Shown here piece by piece: positions 1 to 6,251 of a stretch of 11,740 nt of DNA. Numbering within the stretch: position 1 is the first letter of the stretch; each line of letters starts with the position of its first letter. The notes under the pieces were generated by a model. That model was not told the origin of the DNA. It made no database searches and was given only the letters and a program-made list of their open reading frames with translations. Source of the DNA: an uncultured Pseudomonadota bacterium (lineage in GTDB: Bacteria; Lernaellota; Lernaellaia; Lernaellales; Lernaellaceae); the NCBI GenBank assembly GCA_937967875.1, contig CALBTQ010000749.1, forward strand, positions 1-11,740, written 5' to 3'. A program made the translations under genes and the position numbers.

Positions 1-43
1 TCGTATTCGGTGACTGGAGTTCAGACGTGTGCTCTTCCGATCT
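1..43. other. Illumina adapter (i7/Read-2 side), not genomic
   Basis: Positions 10-43 match the TruSeq index-side adapter, starting GTGACTGGAGTTCAGACGTG and ending GCTCTTCCGATCT. Read on the minus strand this is the usual read-through AGATCGGAAGAGCACACGTC. It is followed by eight bases (CGAATACG) that sit exactly where an i7 index belongs, then an A, the first base of the fixed sequence after the index. Genomic sequence starts at about 44. Any protein predicted through here carries an adapter-derived peptide such as CSSDL. Confidence 0.98.
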
Positions 44-150
44 CCGCGGCGGTGGCGCTCGCTCCGGTGTATGTGTTCTGGAAATTGTCGCTGGCGCTCA
101 AGGCGGCGGTGATCAAGCCGACGCGCTGGCGGCGGGCGCAACGCGATTAA
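44..150 (+). CDS. 3' end of a gene, probably a membrane glycosyltransferase (partial)
   Basis: The frame beginning at 46 is open from the insert edge to a TAA at 148-150 and gives a 34-residue C-terminus. It has a hydrophobic stretch (AAVALAPVYVFWKLSLALK) followed by a basic tail ending TRWRRAQRD. From knowledge of the family, a last membrane helix with a Y-V-x-W-K-like motif and a short W-x-R-x-x-R-(D/E) tail is typical of the C-terminus of processive family-2 glycosyltransferases (cellulose or hyaluronan synthase-like, poly-GlcNAc synthase-like). The catalytic domain lies off the contig, so the product is inferred from tail style only. The gene converges on the following minus-strand gene, and the two stop codons share the palindrome TTAA. 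The longer plus-strand frame starting at 27 is a chimera of adapter and antisense sequence and is not this gene. Confidence 0.45.
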
Positions 151-1088
151 TCGCCGTCTTCCTCGGCATCGTCGGGCCTGATCGTATTTTCGCGCGCGAG
201 GTAGGTTTCGCGCTGGGGGAATCGCTCTTCGTACAAGGCGCGATCGAAAACGAACCGCGCTTTGTCCATCGCCTGCTTCACCCGTTTATCGTAAGCGTCC
301 GATTTGAAATACGCCTTGATGCGCCGTCGGCGCGGCAGGCACATTTCGTTGTGGAACCAGCGGAAGATTTCGCCGGTCACCTCGTTGGTGACGCAGCCCA
401 TCTCCGCGCCCCAGGCCGCTTCGGCCAGCGACAGCTCGGCCAGGTCGCGGCGCAACGCGAGCATCTGCCCCTGGCTGTCGGGATTCACGAACTTGAACAG
501 CGGCATGTACATCAGCGCGTTGTGGCCGAATTCGGGCGTGACCAGAATGCCGTCGTATTCGAGCCGTTCGACCATCGCCTGCAACGCGGCGACGACCTCG
601 CGCCCGACGCGCAGACCGGGGAAATGCTGGCCGGGCAGTTGCGGGCGATCGGCGGTGAATTCGCGGAAGGGATTCTGCAACAGCATCCACTGGATGTAGA
701 GCATGCGGAAGCGATAGCCGTGCAGCAGCTTGGCGAACGGCGCGCGGGTGCGAAATTCGCCCGGATGATAAATCGCCTCGCACAGCAGGTGTTCGTCGTC
801 GTCGACGGTCGAGAACACGCGCATGAGCTGGTGCTCGGGGTCGTTGGTGGTCAGTTGCAGCCGGATGTCGGCCAGTCCCTTGGCGCGCAGCTTGGGCAAC
901 AGGCCGAGCGCTTCGAGCCGTTCGGCGAGCGATTCCTCGGTGTAGATGCCCAGGAACAGGCGCTCGGGACGACCGCCGACCAACTCGTCGAGCTCGCCGT
1001 CGCCGACGGTGCGGATGGACGGACCGAGGATCAGCCGCTCGAAGTACGCCAAGTTGCCCAGCACGCGTTCGATCAATCGAGGGGGCAT
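147..1088 (-). CDS. Conserved-looking hypothetical protein, 313 aa
   Basis: I do not recognise this family. The protein has no signal peptide or membrane helix and should be cytoplasmic. It is rich in aromatic and charged residues. Landmarks are FLGIYTEESLAERLEALGLL near 45-63, a central block around 140-185 containing PGQHFPGLRVGREV, then PEFGHNALMYMPLFKFVNP near 195-213, and a basic Arg/Lys segment (CLPRRRRIKAYFK) near 258-270. The last residues are acidic (DDAEEDGD). The motif-like, non-repetitive composition and well-spaced start argue for a real enzyme-like fold. AAGGTG at 1094-1099 lies 5 nt before the ATG and supports the start. It is apparently transcribed alone from the 1089-1307 spacer. 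Its TAA overlaps the stop of the convergent upstream gene by 4 nt. The link to the neighbouring glycosyltransferase-like tail is positional only. Confidence 0.85.
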   Translation of the reverse strand: MPPRLIERVLGNLAYFERLILGPSIRTVGDGELDELVGGRPERLFLGIYTEESLAERLEALGLLPKLRAKGLADIRLQLTTNDPEHQLMRVFSTVDDDEHLLCEAIYHPGEFRTRAPFAKLLHGYRFRMLYIQWMLLQNPFREFTADRPQLPGQHFPGLRVGREVVAALQAMVERLEYDGILVTPEFGHNALMYMPLFKFVNPDSQGQMLALRRDLAELSLAEAAWGAEMGCVTNEVTGEIFRWFHNEMCLPRRRRIKAYFKSDAYDKRVKQAMDKARFVFDRALYEERFPQRETYLARENTIRPDDAEEDGD

Positions 1089-1093
1089 GAATT

Positions 1094-1099
1094 CACCTT
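1094..1099 (-). promoter_or_regulatory. Ribosome binding site of the 313-aa gene
   Basis: AAGGTG on the minus strand, 5 nt from the ATG at 1088-1086, preceded by an A-run. It fixes the start codon of the downstream hypothetical gene. Confidence 0.6.
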
Positions 1100-1255
1100 T
1101 TTTTACGGTTATCGTCCTTGGACTTTTTCACAGTGCGCCGGACCGAGCAAGAAAAAAACGTTATCGGATTCTCGTTGATGATTCGGCGTTATCGACAACA
1201 CTGATAAACCTCACTTCGTTCAGCGTATCAGCGCCGCCGAGGGCATGTCCTTTCC

Positions 1256-1289
1256 AAAAAAAACCGGCCGAGGCGACTCGGCCGGTTTT
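1256..1289 (-). terminator. Rho-independent terminator of the chemoreceptor gene
   Basis: A perfect inverted repeat has arms CCGGCCGAG at 1264-1272 and CTCGGCCGG at 1277-1285 around a 4-nt loop. A flanking AAAA/TTTT pair (1260-1263 with 1286-1289) extends the stem to 13 bp. On the minus strand the hairpin is followed by a run of eight T (1263-1256), the classical U-tract. It begins about 18 nt after the chemoreceptor TGA. Read on the plus strand there are only four T, so it works best for leftward transcription. Confidence 0.93.
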
Positions 1290-1307
1290 CCGTTGGAGGA
1301 GGGGGGA

Positions 1308-3344
1308 TCAGGTACGGAACTGTCCGACAACCGAGCTTAGCTGTTCGGACAGGTCGGCGATCGTTTTGGACATGGAGTCGGTGTTCGTGGCGGCCTTGGC
1401 CGTTTCCTGCGCCGCCTGATTGACGCCCTGGATGTTGCGGGAAACTTCGTTGACGCCGGTGGCCGCTTCCTTCACGCCGCGCACGACCTCTTTGTTGATC
1501 TGCGTGTGCAGTTCCTGAATGCTGCGCGCCGAATCGTTGGCGCCGCTGGCCACGTTGGCGATCGACCGCGAGATTTCGTTGGTCGTCGAGGTCTGCTCTT
1601 CGACCGAGGTGGCGATCAGATGGTTGATGTCGTTGATCTCGCCGATGACCTGGGTGATCTGACGGATCGACTCGACCGCTTCGTTGGTGTGCGACTGCAT
1701 GTTCTTGATCTGCTCGGAGATGCTGTCGGTGGCCGAGGCGGTTTGCTTGGCCAATTCCTTGACCTCGTTGGCGACGACGGCGAAGCCTTTGCCCGCCTCG
1801 CCGGCGCTGGCCGCTTCGATCGTCGCGTTGAGCGCCAGCAGGTTGGTCTGGTCGGCGATGTCGTTGATCAGTTCGACGACCTTGCCGATCTCGTTGGCCG
1901 CCGCTTCCAGCACGCCGATGAGCTTCTGGGCGCTTTGCGCGCTGTTCACCGCGTCGTTGGTGATCTGCGAGGCGCGGTTGGTGTTTTTGGACACTTCCAT
2001 CAAGGCCGCGTTCATTTCCTCGACGGCGGTGGCCACGGTGTTGATACCCGAGGAGATCTGCTCGCTGGCCGAGGCGATTGTGTTGGCCTGCGCGGACATT
2101 TTTTCCGTCGCGCCGGTGACCACGTTGACGTTGACCGAAATTTCCTCGGCCGACGACGCCACAACGGCCGCCTGGTTGGTCGTCTGTTCGCTGTAACTGG
2201 CCAATTGCGAGGCCACGTCCGACAACGAACCGACGGTGTCGTTGAGCGTGTAAGAGTTCTGCGCCACCTGTTGGATCGAGTTGCGCAGCTTCTTGACGAA
2301 CTGGTTGAAGTACTCGGACAGCTTGCCGATTTCGTCGTCGCTGGTCACGTCCAGTTGCACGGTCAGGTCGCCTTCACCCTCGGAGATGTCGCGCAGCATG
2401 TCGGCGGTCTGGTTGATCGGCTTGGAGATGCTGCGGGTGATGATCAGAACCATGGCCACGATCAACGCGATCAAGGCGATCGCGCCGACCAGCAAGAGCG
2501 ACATGGCGATGGAGTTGATCGGCGCGACGATCTCCGGCCGGTCCTGCGTGACCGCCATCAACCAGCCGTGGTCGGTGTTGGTGGTGAACGAGGCGATCTT
2601 CTTGATGCCGTTGAAGGTGTAGGCCATGCTGCCGTTGGCCTGCTGCAACATCGGCGCGCCGAAATCGTATTCTTTGATGTTCTTGTTCAGGATCATCTCG
2701 GCTTTCGGGTGCGACAGGAACGTGCCCTCGGTGTTGACCATGAAGAAGTAACCGGTGTTGCCGATTTTGAAATTGAAAAACTCTTTGGTCAGGTATTCGT
2801 TGTCGACCGTCGCGCCCATGATGCCCACCACGACGCCTTTGGCGATGATCGGCACGGTGATCAAGACGATTCCTTTACCCGACGAAAACGACTTGGCAAA
2901 TGTGCTCCAACTGACTTTCCCGGCCTGCGAAGCGCTGATGTTGCCGCCGAATTCTTTCGTTTGGGCCAGATTTACTCCGACGCTCTGACCGCCGATGGAG
3001 TCGGCAACGATTTTACCGCTCGTATCGGCTAAAAATATGTTTTCATAATAGGAAGCCTCGGAGCCGTAGATTTTCAAGCGCGGAGCGACCTCGTCGAGCC
3101 GTTCGCCCTGACTGGCGTCGATGAAGACGCCGGTCGAGGCGAAAATTTTCACTTCGCTCTCGCGTTCGTTAAACCAGTTCAGGTAGTCGCCCATCGTTTT
3201 ATTGAGCAAACGTTCGTTGTCCTCGTTGTGCTTGGCCAACATCTTGCTCGAGGCCAGGCTGTAAGAAACGTAGGTCATCAAGCCGATGGTCAGCAAGATA
3301 ATGGGGACAACAAGGGCTAGGAACTTCCCGCGAATGGTTTTCAT
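1308..3344 (-). CDS. Methyl-accepting chemotaxis protein with dCache-type sensor
   Basis: Transmembrane chemoreceptor that binds a ligand outside the inner membrane and controls the CheA kinase through CheW. Length 678 aa, normal for the family. In order: cytoplasmic MKTIRGK; TM1 about 8-29; periplasmic double-Cache-like domain about 35-270 ([17 protein letters not shown] near 165-181, then [20 protein letters not shown] near 194-213); TM2 about 280-303; HAMP about 304-357 ([24 protein letters not shown]); then a long helical hairpin. The conserved signalling tip is near 492-535 ([19 protein letters not shown] through [16 protein letters not shown]). The arms either side of Glu516 are about 160 residues each, so the hairpin looks intact. 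The C-terminus is FRT with no CheR/CheB-binding pentapeptide. The tip position equal to Arg388 of E. coli Tsr is Ser513. No che genes are nearby, and it appears monocistronic with its own terminator. Ligand unknown. Confidence 0.97.
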   Translation of the reverse strand: MKTIRGKFLALVVPIILLTIGLMTYVSYSLASSKMLAKHNEDNERLLNKTMGDYLNWFNERESEVKIFASTGVFIDASQGERLDEVAPRLKIYGSEASYYENIFLADTSGKIVADSIGGQSVGVNLAQTKEFGGNISASQAGKVSWSTFAKSFSSGKGIVLITVPIIAKGVVVGIMGATVDNEYLTKEFFNFKIGNTGYFFMVNTEGTFLSHPKAEMILNKNIKEYDFGAPMLQQANGSMAYTFNGIKKIASFTTNTDHGWLMAVTQDRPEIVAPINSIAMSLLLVGAIALIALIVAMVLIITRSISKPINQTADMLRDISEGEGDLTVQLDVTSDDEIGKLSEYFNQFVKKLRNSIQQVAQNSYTLNDTVGSLSDVASQLASYSEQTTNQAAVVASSAEEISVNVNVVTGATEKMSAQANTIASASEQISSGINTVATAVEEMNAALMEVSKNTNRASQITNDAVNSAQSAQKLIGVLEAAANEIGKVVELINDIADQTNLLALNATIEAASAGEAGKGFAVVANEVKELAKQTASATDSISEQIKNMQSHTNEAVESIRQITQVIGEINDINHLIATSVEEQTSTTNEISRSIANVASGANDSARSIQELHTQINKEVVRGVKEAATGVNEVSRNIQGVNQAAQETAKAATNTDSMSKTIADLSEQLSSVVGQFRT

Positions 3345-3351
3345 GATTTCA

Positions 3352-3357
3352 CTCCCT
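3352..3357 (-). promoter_or_regulatory. Ribosome binding site of the chemoreceptor gene
   Basis: AGGGAG on the minus strand, 7 nt before the ATG at 3344-3342. It fixes the start at MKTIRGK, which also gives a proper N-terminal membrane anchor. Confidence 0.75.
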
Positions 3358-3558
3358 CGATGTTTTAGCGAAAAGATAAAGAAATCCTACTGTTATCAGC
3401 ACTTATTCCCCAACATGGGAAACGAGTATGATCACAAAATAAATCATCTGACTCGACCGTATTTTTCTTGATCCGTCTGCTCGCCAACGAATCATTTTCT
3501 GAATCTCGTTACCTTTTATCGAGAGGCTGCAATAAGACCATAAACATAATTTTTTCAT

Positions 3559-3585
3559 ATGACAATTTTGTGGCGGAAATATTAA
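3559..3585 (+). promoter_or_regulatory. Possible promoter of the barrel-like/ceramidase-like pair
   Basis: ATGACA (3559-3564, five of six to TTGACA) and TATTAA (3580-3585, four of six to TATAAT) are separated by 15 bp, about 66 bp before the ATG at 3652. The spacer is shorter than the preferred 17 bp and the region is AT-rich, so chance matches are easy. It is only a candidate. Confidence 0.25.
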
Positions 3586-3639
3586 TTCAGGCTTTTCAAG
3601 AGATCGGACCCACCGTACACTGCTGCTTCGATGTTTGCC

Positions 3640-3644
3640 GGAGG
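3640..3644 (+). promoter_or_regulatory. Ribosome binding site deciding the start of the barrel-like gene
   Basis: GGAGG lies 7 nt before the ATG at 3652. The earlier in-frame ATG at 3631 would include this site inside the coding region and put seven extra residues before the signal peptide, so 3652 is preferred. Confidence 0.8.
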
Positions 3645-3651
3645 AAAACGA

Positions 3652-4266
3652 ATGCGTAGAGTTCTCTGTTTATTGATTTTTTTGGGGATCGTGCTCGCCG
3701 CCATGCCCGCCGCGGCCGTGCGCATGGAAGAACAACCCGATTATTGGGGCGCTTTCGGCACCGGCCCGGTGTGGTTCGAGAATGCCGGGTGGGGCGTGTA
3801 CGCGCAGGGCGGCTACTATTTCACCTCCTGGATCGGCGTAGGGCTGGCGGTGGACTGGTCGATGGACACCTCGGTTTCCGAGGACGAATACACCCGGCAA
3901 TTCGACAGTCTCTACGGTTGGACCTACAAACATTGGGAATACAGTCAGCGGCGCCAGTGGTTCCCCGCCTTCGACCTGCGCATTCGTCTGCCGCTTCATG
4001 AAAACGTGCAGTTGTGCTGGGACCTCGGCCTGGGCGCGATGATCGACGATACCCTGACCTATGAAAAAGACCGGGTATATCGCAACGATCAAACCAACGA
4101 GCGCGAAAAGGACACCAGCGAGCCGGGCAAAGACGGTGCGTTTTTGTTCCGACCGACGTTCGTGGTTAAGCTGTGGAACGTGGGCGTCGGGTACCGATTC
4201 TTCCTGGTCGCCGACGGCAGCGAGTACGGACACATGGCCACGATCGGTCTGGATTGGGACATTTAA
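3652..4266 (+). CDS. Secreted, probable outer-membrane beta-barrel protein, 204 aa
   Basis: No named family is recognised. The start at 3652 gives a classical signal peptide: MRR, a hydrophobic core LCLLIFLGIVLAAM, then PAAA with predicted cleavage after Ala22 (A-x-A). The mature part is rich in Trp, Tyr and Phe and shows alternating strand-like stretches: YWGAFGTGPVWFENAGWGVYAQGGYYFTSW in two pieces near 31-60, IGVGLAVDWSMD near 61-72, PAFDLRIRLPL, VQLCWDLGLGAM near 119-130, FRPTFVVKLWNVGVGYRF near 167-183. They are separated by charged loops such as EKDRVYRNDQTNEREKD. It ends in a strand with aromatic Trp (IGLDWDI), as small outer-membrane barrels often do. These features suggest an OmpA/OmpW-sized barrel, but that is inference from composition. 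The next gene starts 24 nt downstream on the same strand, so they are probably co-transcribed. Confidence 0.85.
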   Translation: MRRVLCLLIFLGIVLAAMPAAAVRMEEQPDYWGAFGTGPVWFENAGWGVYAQGGYYFTSWIGVGLAVDWSMDTSVSEDEYTRQFDSLYGWTYKHWEYSQRRQWFPAFDLRIRLPLHENVQLCWDLGLGAMIDDTLTYEKDRVYRNDQTNEREKDTSEPGKDGAFLFRPTFVVKLWNVGVGYRFFLVADGSEYGHMATIGLDWDI

Positions 4267-4290
4267 TCGGCGCAAAGCCGCGAGGACACC

Positions 4291-5679
4291 ATGGGCCGCG
4301 TTCGTGAGAAAATGATTCGTTTCCTTCCGGTGCTTCTAACAATAGTAGTATTGTCGATCTGGCTGGCGTGGCCCGGCTGGTCGCAGGAGAGCGCGCCCGC
4401 GCCACCACCGATTCCGGCCGGCGAGTTTCGCGCCGGATTGGCCCGGATCGACATCACGCCCGATCCGACCGCCTTCGCCGTCCCCATGGCCGGCTATTAC
4501 GAGCGACACGGGCAAGCGGCGACCGGCGTGCTCGATCCGCTGTACGCCAAGGCGTTGGTCATGGCCGACGAACGCGGACGGATGTTCGCACTGGTCATGG
4601 CCGATCTGACCTATCTGCACAACGAAGTGCGCGACGAGGTCGTCCGGCGACTGGCCGCCGAGGGCTTTAACGAACACAACGTGATGCTTGCCGCCACGCA
4701 CACCCACGGCGCGCCGGCCGGTTACGATCACCGCTGGCTCGGCCGTACGCTGTTCGGCGACTTCGACCAGCGCATTTTCGATCTGGTGGTCGACGGCATG
4801 GTCGAGGCCGTCGTGCGCGCCAAGGCCGTTATGCAGCCGGCGACGCTGGCTTACGCCGAGGCGCCGACGCCGACGCTCACGCGCAGCCGGCAGGATCCGG
4901 CGTTCAACGTCGAGCCGGGCGATCCGTCGCCGGCGTACGATCGCGTCAAGTATCCGGTCGACGAGCGCATGACCGTCGTGCGGCTCGATGCCCGCGACGG
5001 CAAGACGTTGGGCGTGCTGGTCCACTTCGCCAGCCATCCCACGGTGCTCTCGCCGGCCAACACGCAATTCAGCGCCGACTGGCCCGGGGTGATGTGCCGC
5101 GAGTTGGAACGCGAGTTGCCCGCCGATGCCGTGGCCATGTTCGTCAACGGGTCCGAGGGCGACGTGGCCCCGCTGCCCGATTGGTCGACGCTCGAACAGG
5201 AGCTGATCGACAAGGAAACCTACGGGCTGGCCGTGGCCGCCGAGGCCAAGAAGATCCTCGCCGCCGTCGAGCCGCAAACGTATACGCTGATCGACGCCTA
5301 CACCGCGCGCCGCGATTTCTCCCGCGTGCGTCTGCGGCCGCTGGGCAAGCTGCCGCTGCCCGATTTTATGTCCGACGGCATGTTCTATCTGCGTCCCGAC
5401 CGGCCGCTGCAGGCCGCGCGCGTGGGCAAGCTGATGTTTTTGGGCGTGCCCGGCGAGCCGTCGACCGCCGTGGGCGCGATGCTGGAAAAAGTCTGCCCGG
5501 CCGGCGAGCGCTGTCTGGTCGTCTCCAACGCCAACGGTCACCTGGGCTACCTGGTCACGCCGCAGGAGTACGACGAGGCCACCTACGCCTCGATGATGTG
5601 TTTTTACGGACGGGATTCGGCGACCGGCCTGTGCGACACGATGGCGCTGGCCGTGCGTCAGGTGCAATTCGGCCGGTGA
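4291..5679 (+). CDS. Secreted neutral/alkaline ceramidase-family protein (single domain)
   Basis: Resembles the N-terminal domain of neutral/alkaline non-lysosomal ceramidases (Pfam Ceramidase_alk), zinc amidases that cleave N-acyl linkages of ceramides. Length 462 aa; characterised enzymes are longer and carry a C-terminal Ig-like domain that is absent here. N-terminal signal or anchor: MIRFLPVLLTIVVLSIWLAW, then SQE and a Pro-rich linker. Family landmarks: RAGLARIDITPDP near 47-59; DPLYAKALVM near 82-91; THTHGAP at 136-142; HFASHPTVL at 245-253; VNGSEGDVAP at 285-294; VPGEPST at 386-392; GYLVTPQEYDEATYAS at 419-434. By comparison with the Pseudomonas enzyme, the likely zinc ligands His137, His249, Glu389 and Tyr427 (or Tyr420) are kept. 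The nucleophile position of the N-x-G-D-x-S-P motif is Ala293, not Ser, so ceramidase activity is not assured. Start: GAGGA at 4282-4286 is 4 nt before ATG 4291; ATG 4312 is an alternative. Confidence 0.88.
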   Translation: MGRVREKMIRFLPVLLTIVVLSIWLAWPGWSQESAPAPPPIPAGEFRAGLARIDITPDPTAFAVPMAGYYERHGQAATGVLDPLYAKALVMADERGRMFALVMADLTYLHNEVRDEVVRRLAAEGFNEHNVMLAATHTHGAPAGYDHRWLGRTLFGDFDQRIFDLVVDGMVEAVVRAKAVMQPATLAYAEAPTPTLTRSRQDPAFNVEPGDPSPAYDRVKYPVDERMTVVRLDARDGKTLGVLVHFASHPTVLSPANTQFSADWPGVMCRELERELPADAVAMFVNGSEGDVAPLPDWSTLEQELIDKETYGLAVAAEAKKILAAVEPQTYTLIDAYTARRDFSRVRLRPLGKLPLPDFMSDGMFYLRPDRPLQAARVGKLMFLGVPGEPSTAVGAMLEKVCPAGERCLVVSNANGHLGYLVTPQEYDEATYASMMCFYGRDSATGLCDTMALAVRQVQFGR

Positions 5680-6207
5680 TTACTTCTTGCCCTTCGCCGC
5701 CAGAAACTGCTCCACCGCGCGATTGATCTTGAGCATGTTGGGTTTGACCGCCGCCAGGGCGATTTTCTGGATCGCGGGCACGATGCCGCGCAGCACGATG
5801 TTGGGCACGGGGATTTTGTCGTAATCGATGTTGATCGTCCCCGAGATTTTCAGCCGCGTGGTCTTGCCCTCGGCGACGAAATAATTGGTGCCGTGCACGT
5901 CCAGCGCCTTGGGCAAGGCGGGGATGTTGAAGGTCCAGTCGACGCAGTGGCGCTCGTTGTGCCAGACGGCGATGTCGCGCCAGCCTTGTTCGTCGCCGCC
6001 GATCAGTTTGCGCGCGGCGGCGGGCAGTTGGATTTTCGATTTCCACCAGTTGGTGATGTAAATCGTATCGCCGTCTTCGCGCCGCTCCTCGACGGTGATT
6101 GAGTCCACGTTGGGCAGGTACTCGGTCATTTCGTGGATGTGGTCGCGGTACAGCGGAAAGACGATCTCCACCGGATACTTGATCACGTCGATGAACTCAA
6201 AATCCAT
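5680..6207 (-). CDS. SRPBCC (START/polyketide-cyclase-like) family protein, 175 aa
   Basis: Length and pattern fit a single helix-grip domain that binds hydrophobic ligands in a deep cavity. It opens with a strand and the family-typical MDFEFIDVIKYPVEIVFPLYRD, where a Pro-x-x-x-V/F-x-x-x-x-D stretch starts the first helix. Then follow ITVEERREDGDTIYITNWW (about 37-55) and alternating strands (RDIAVWHNERHCVDWTFNIP; TTRLKISGTINIDYD near 121-135). The C-terminal helix (PAIQKIALAAVKPNMLKINRAVEQFLAAKGKK) would close the cavity. There is no signal peptide, so it should be cytoplasmic. Ligand and role are unknown; relatives include lipid-transfer, cyclase and toxin-like proteins. Its TAA directly abuts the TGA of the convergent ceramidase-family gene. 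It lies 44 nt after the membrane/propeller gene and may share its transcript. Confidence 0.8.
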   Translation of the reverse strand: MDFEFIDVIKYPVEIVFPLYRDHIHEMTEYLPNVDSITVEERREDGDTIYITNWWKSKIQLPAAARKLIGGDEQGWRDIAVWHNERHCVDWTFNIPALPKALDVHGTNYFVAEGKTTRLKISGTINIDYDKIPVPNIVLRGIVPAIQKIALAAVKPNMLKINRAVEQFLAAKGKK

Positions 6208-6213
6208 TCCCGG

Positions 6214-6218
6214 CTCCT
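6214..6218 (-). promoter_or_regulatory. Ribosome binding site of the SRPBCC gene
   Basis: AGGAG on the minus strand, 6 nt before the ATG at 6207-6205. The 44-nt gap to the upstream gene also holds a CGATAAC heptamer (6229-6235 on the plus strand). Confidence 0.75.
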
Positions 6219-6251
6219 GTTGACAAAGGTTATCGGCGATGCGCCGTCGGC

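Larger units (their letters stand above)
1089..1307. other. Intergenic spacer with three GTTATCG copies
   Basis: This 219-bp spacer lies between the start of the 313-aa gene and the end of the chemoreceptor gene. It holds the ribosome binding site of the former, the terminator of the latter, and three copies of GTTATCG (CGATAAC on the minus strand) at 1108-1114, 1160-1166 and 1188-1194. No convincing -35/-10 pair was found. The CGATAAC copies could include a -10-like element or an operator, but this is inference. Confidence 0.5.
3345..3651. other. AT-rich divergent intergenic region
   Basis: About 300 bp separate the divergently transcribed chemoreceptor (leftward) and barrel-like gene (rightward). 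The region is visibly more AT-rich than any other part of the window, as expected of two back-to-back promoters. It holds the ribosome binding sites of both genes. I find no convincing RNA structure, repeat or conserved small gene. A short plus-strand frame from a TTG at 3468 lacks a ribosome binding site and runs into the next gene in another frame. Confidence 0.7.

Noticed and set aside
27..1178. A 383-codon plus-strand frame at the left edge
   Set aside because: It starts inside adapter sequence, passes the real 34-residue tail in the wrong frame and continues antisense to the 313-aa gene.
1189..1197. DnaA box (TTATCGACA)
   Set aside because: It is one mismatch from TTATCCACA; there is only one such site, no cluster and no replication gene nearby.
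1506..3032. A 508-codon plus-strand frame opposite the chemoreceptor gene
   Set aside because: It is antisense to a clear chemoreceptor, with low-complexity Val/Asp/Gly/Arg-rich translation and no ribosome binding site.
3388..3405. Flagellar sigma28 promoter for the chemoreceptor (GCTGATAA on the minus strand)
   Set aside because: The -10-like octamer is one mismatch from GCCGATAA, but no TAAA-type -35 lies at the required distance. The same holds for the exact GCCGATAA at 6231-6238.
3400..3416. sigma54 -24/-12 element before the chemoreceptor
   Set aside because: GG and GC occur but are separated by 9 rather than 10 nt, and the surrounding bases do not fit the consensus.
3468..3659. A 63-codon small gene in the AT-rich spacer
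   Set aside because: It starts at TTG without a ribosome binding site, overlaps the next gene's start in another frame, and has no recognisable features.
4336..5667. A 443-codon minus-strand frame opposite the ceramidase-family gene
   Set aside because: It is a shadow of a gene with recognisable motifs; its composition is His/Arg/Gly-rich and it has no motif.
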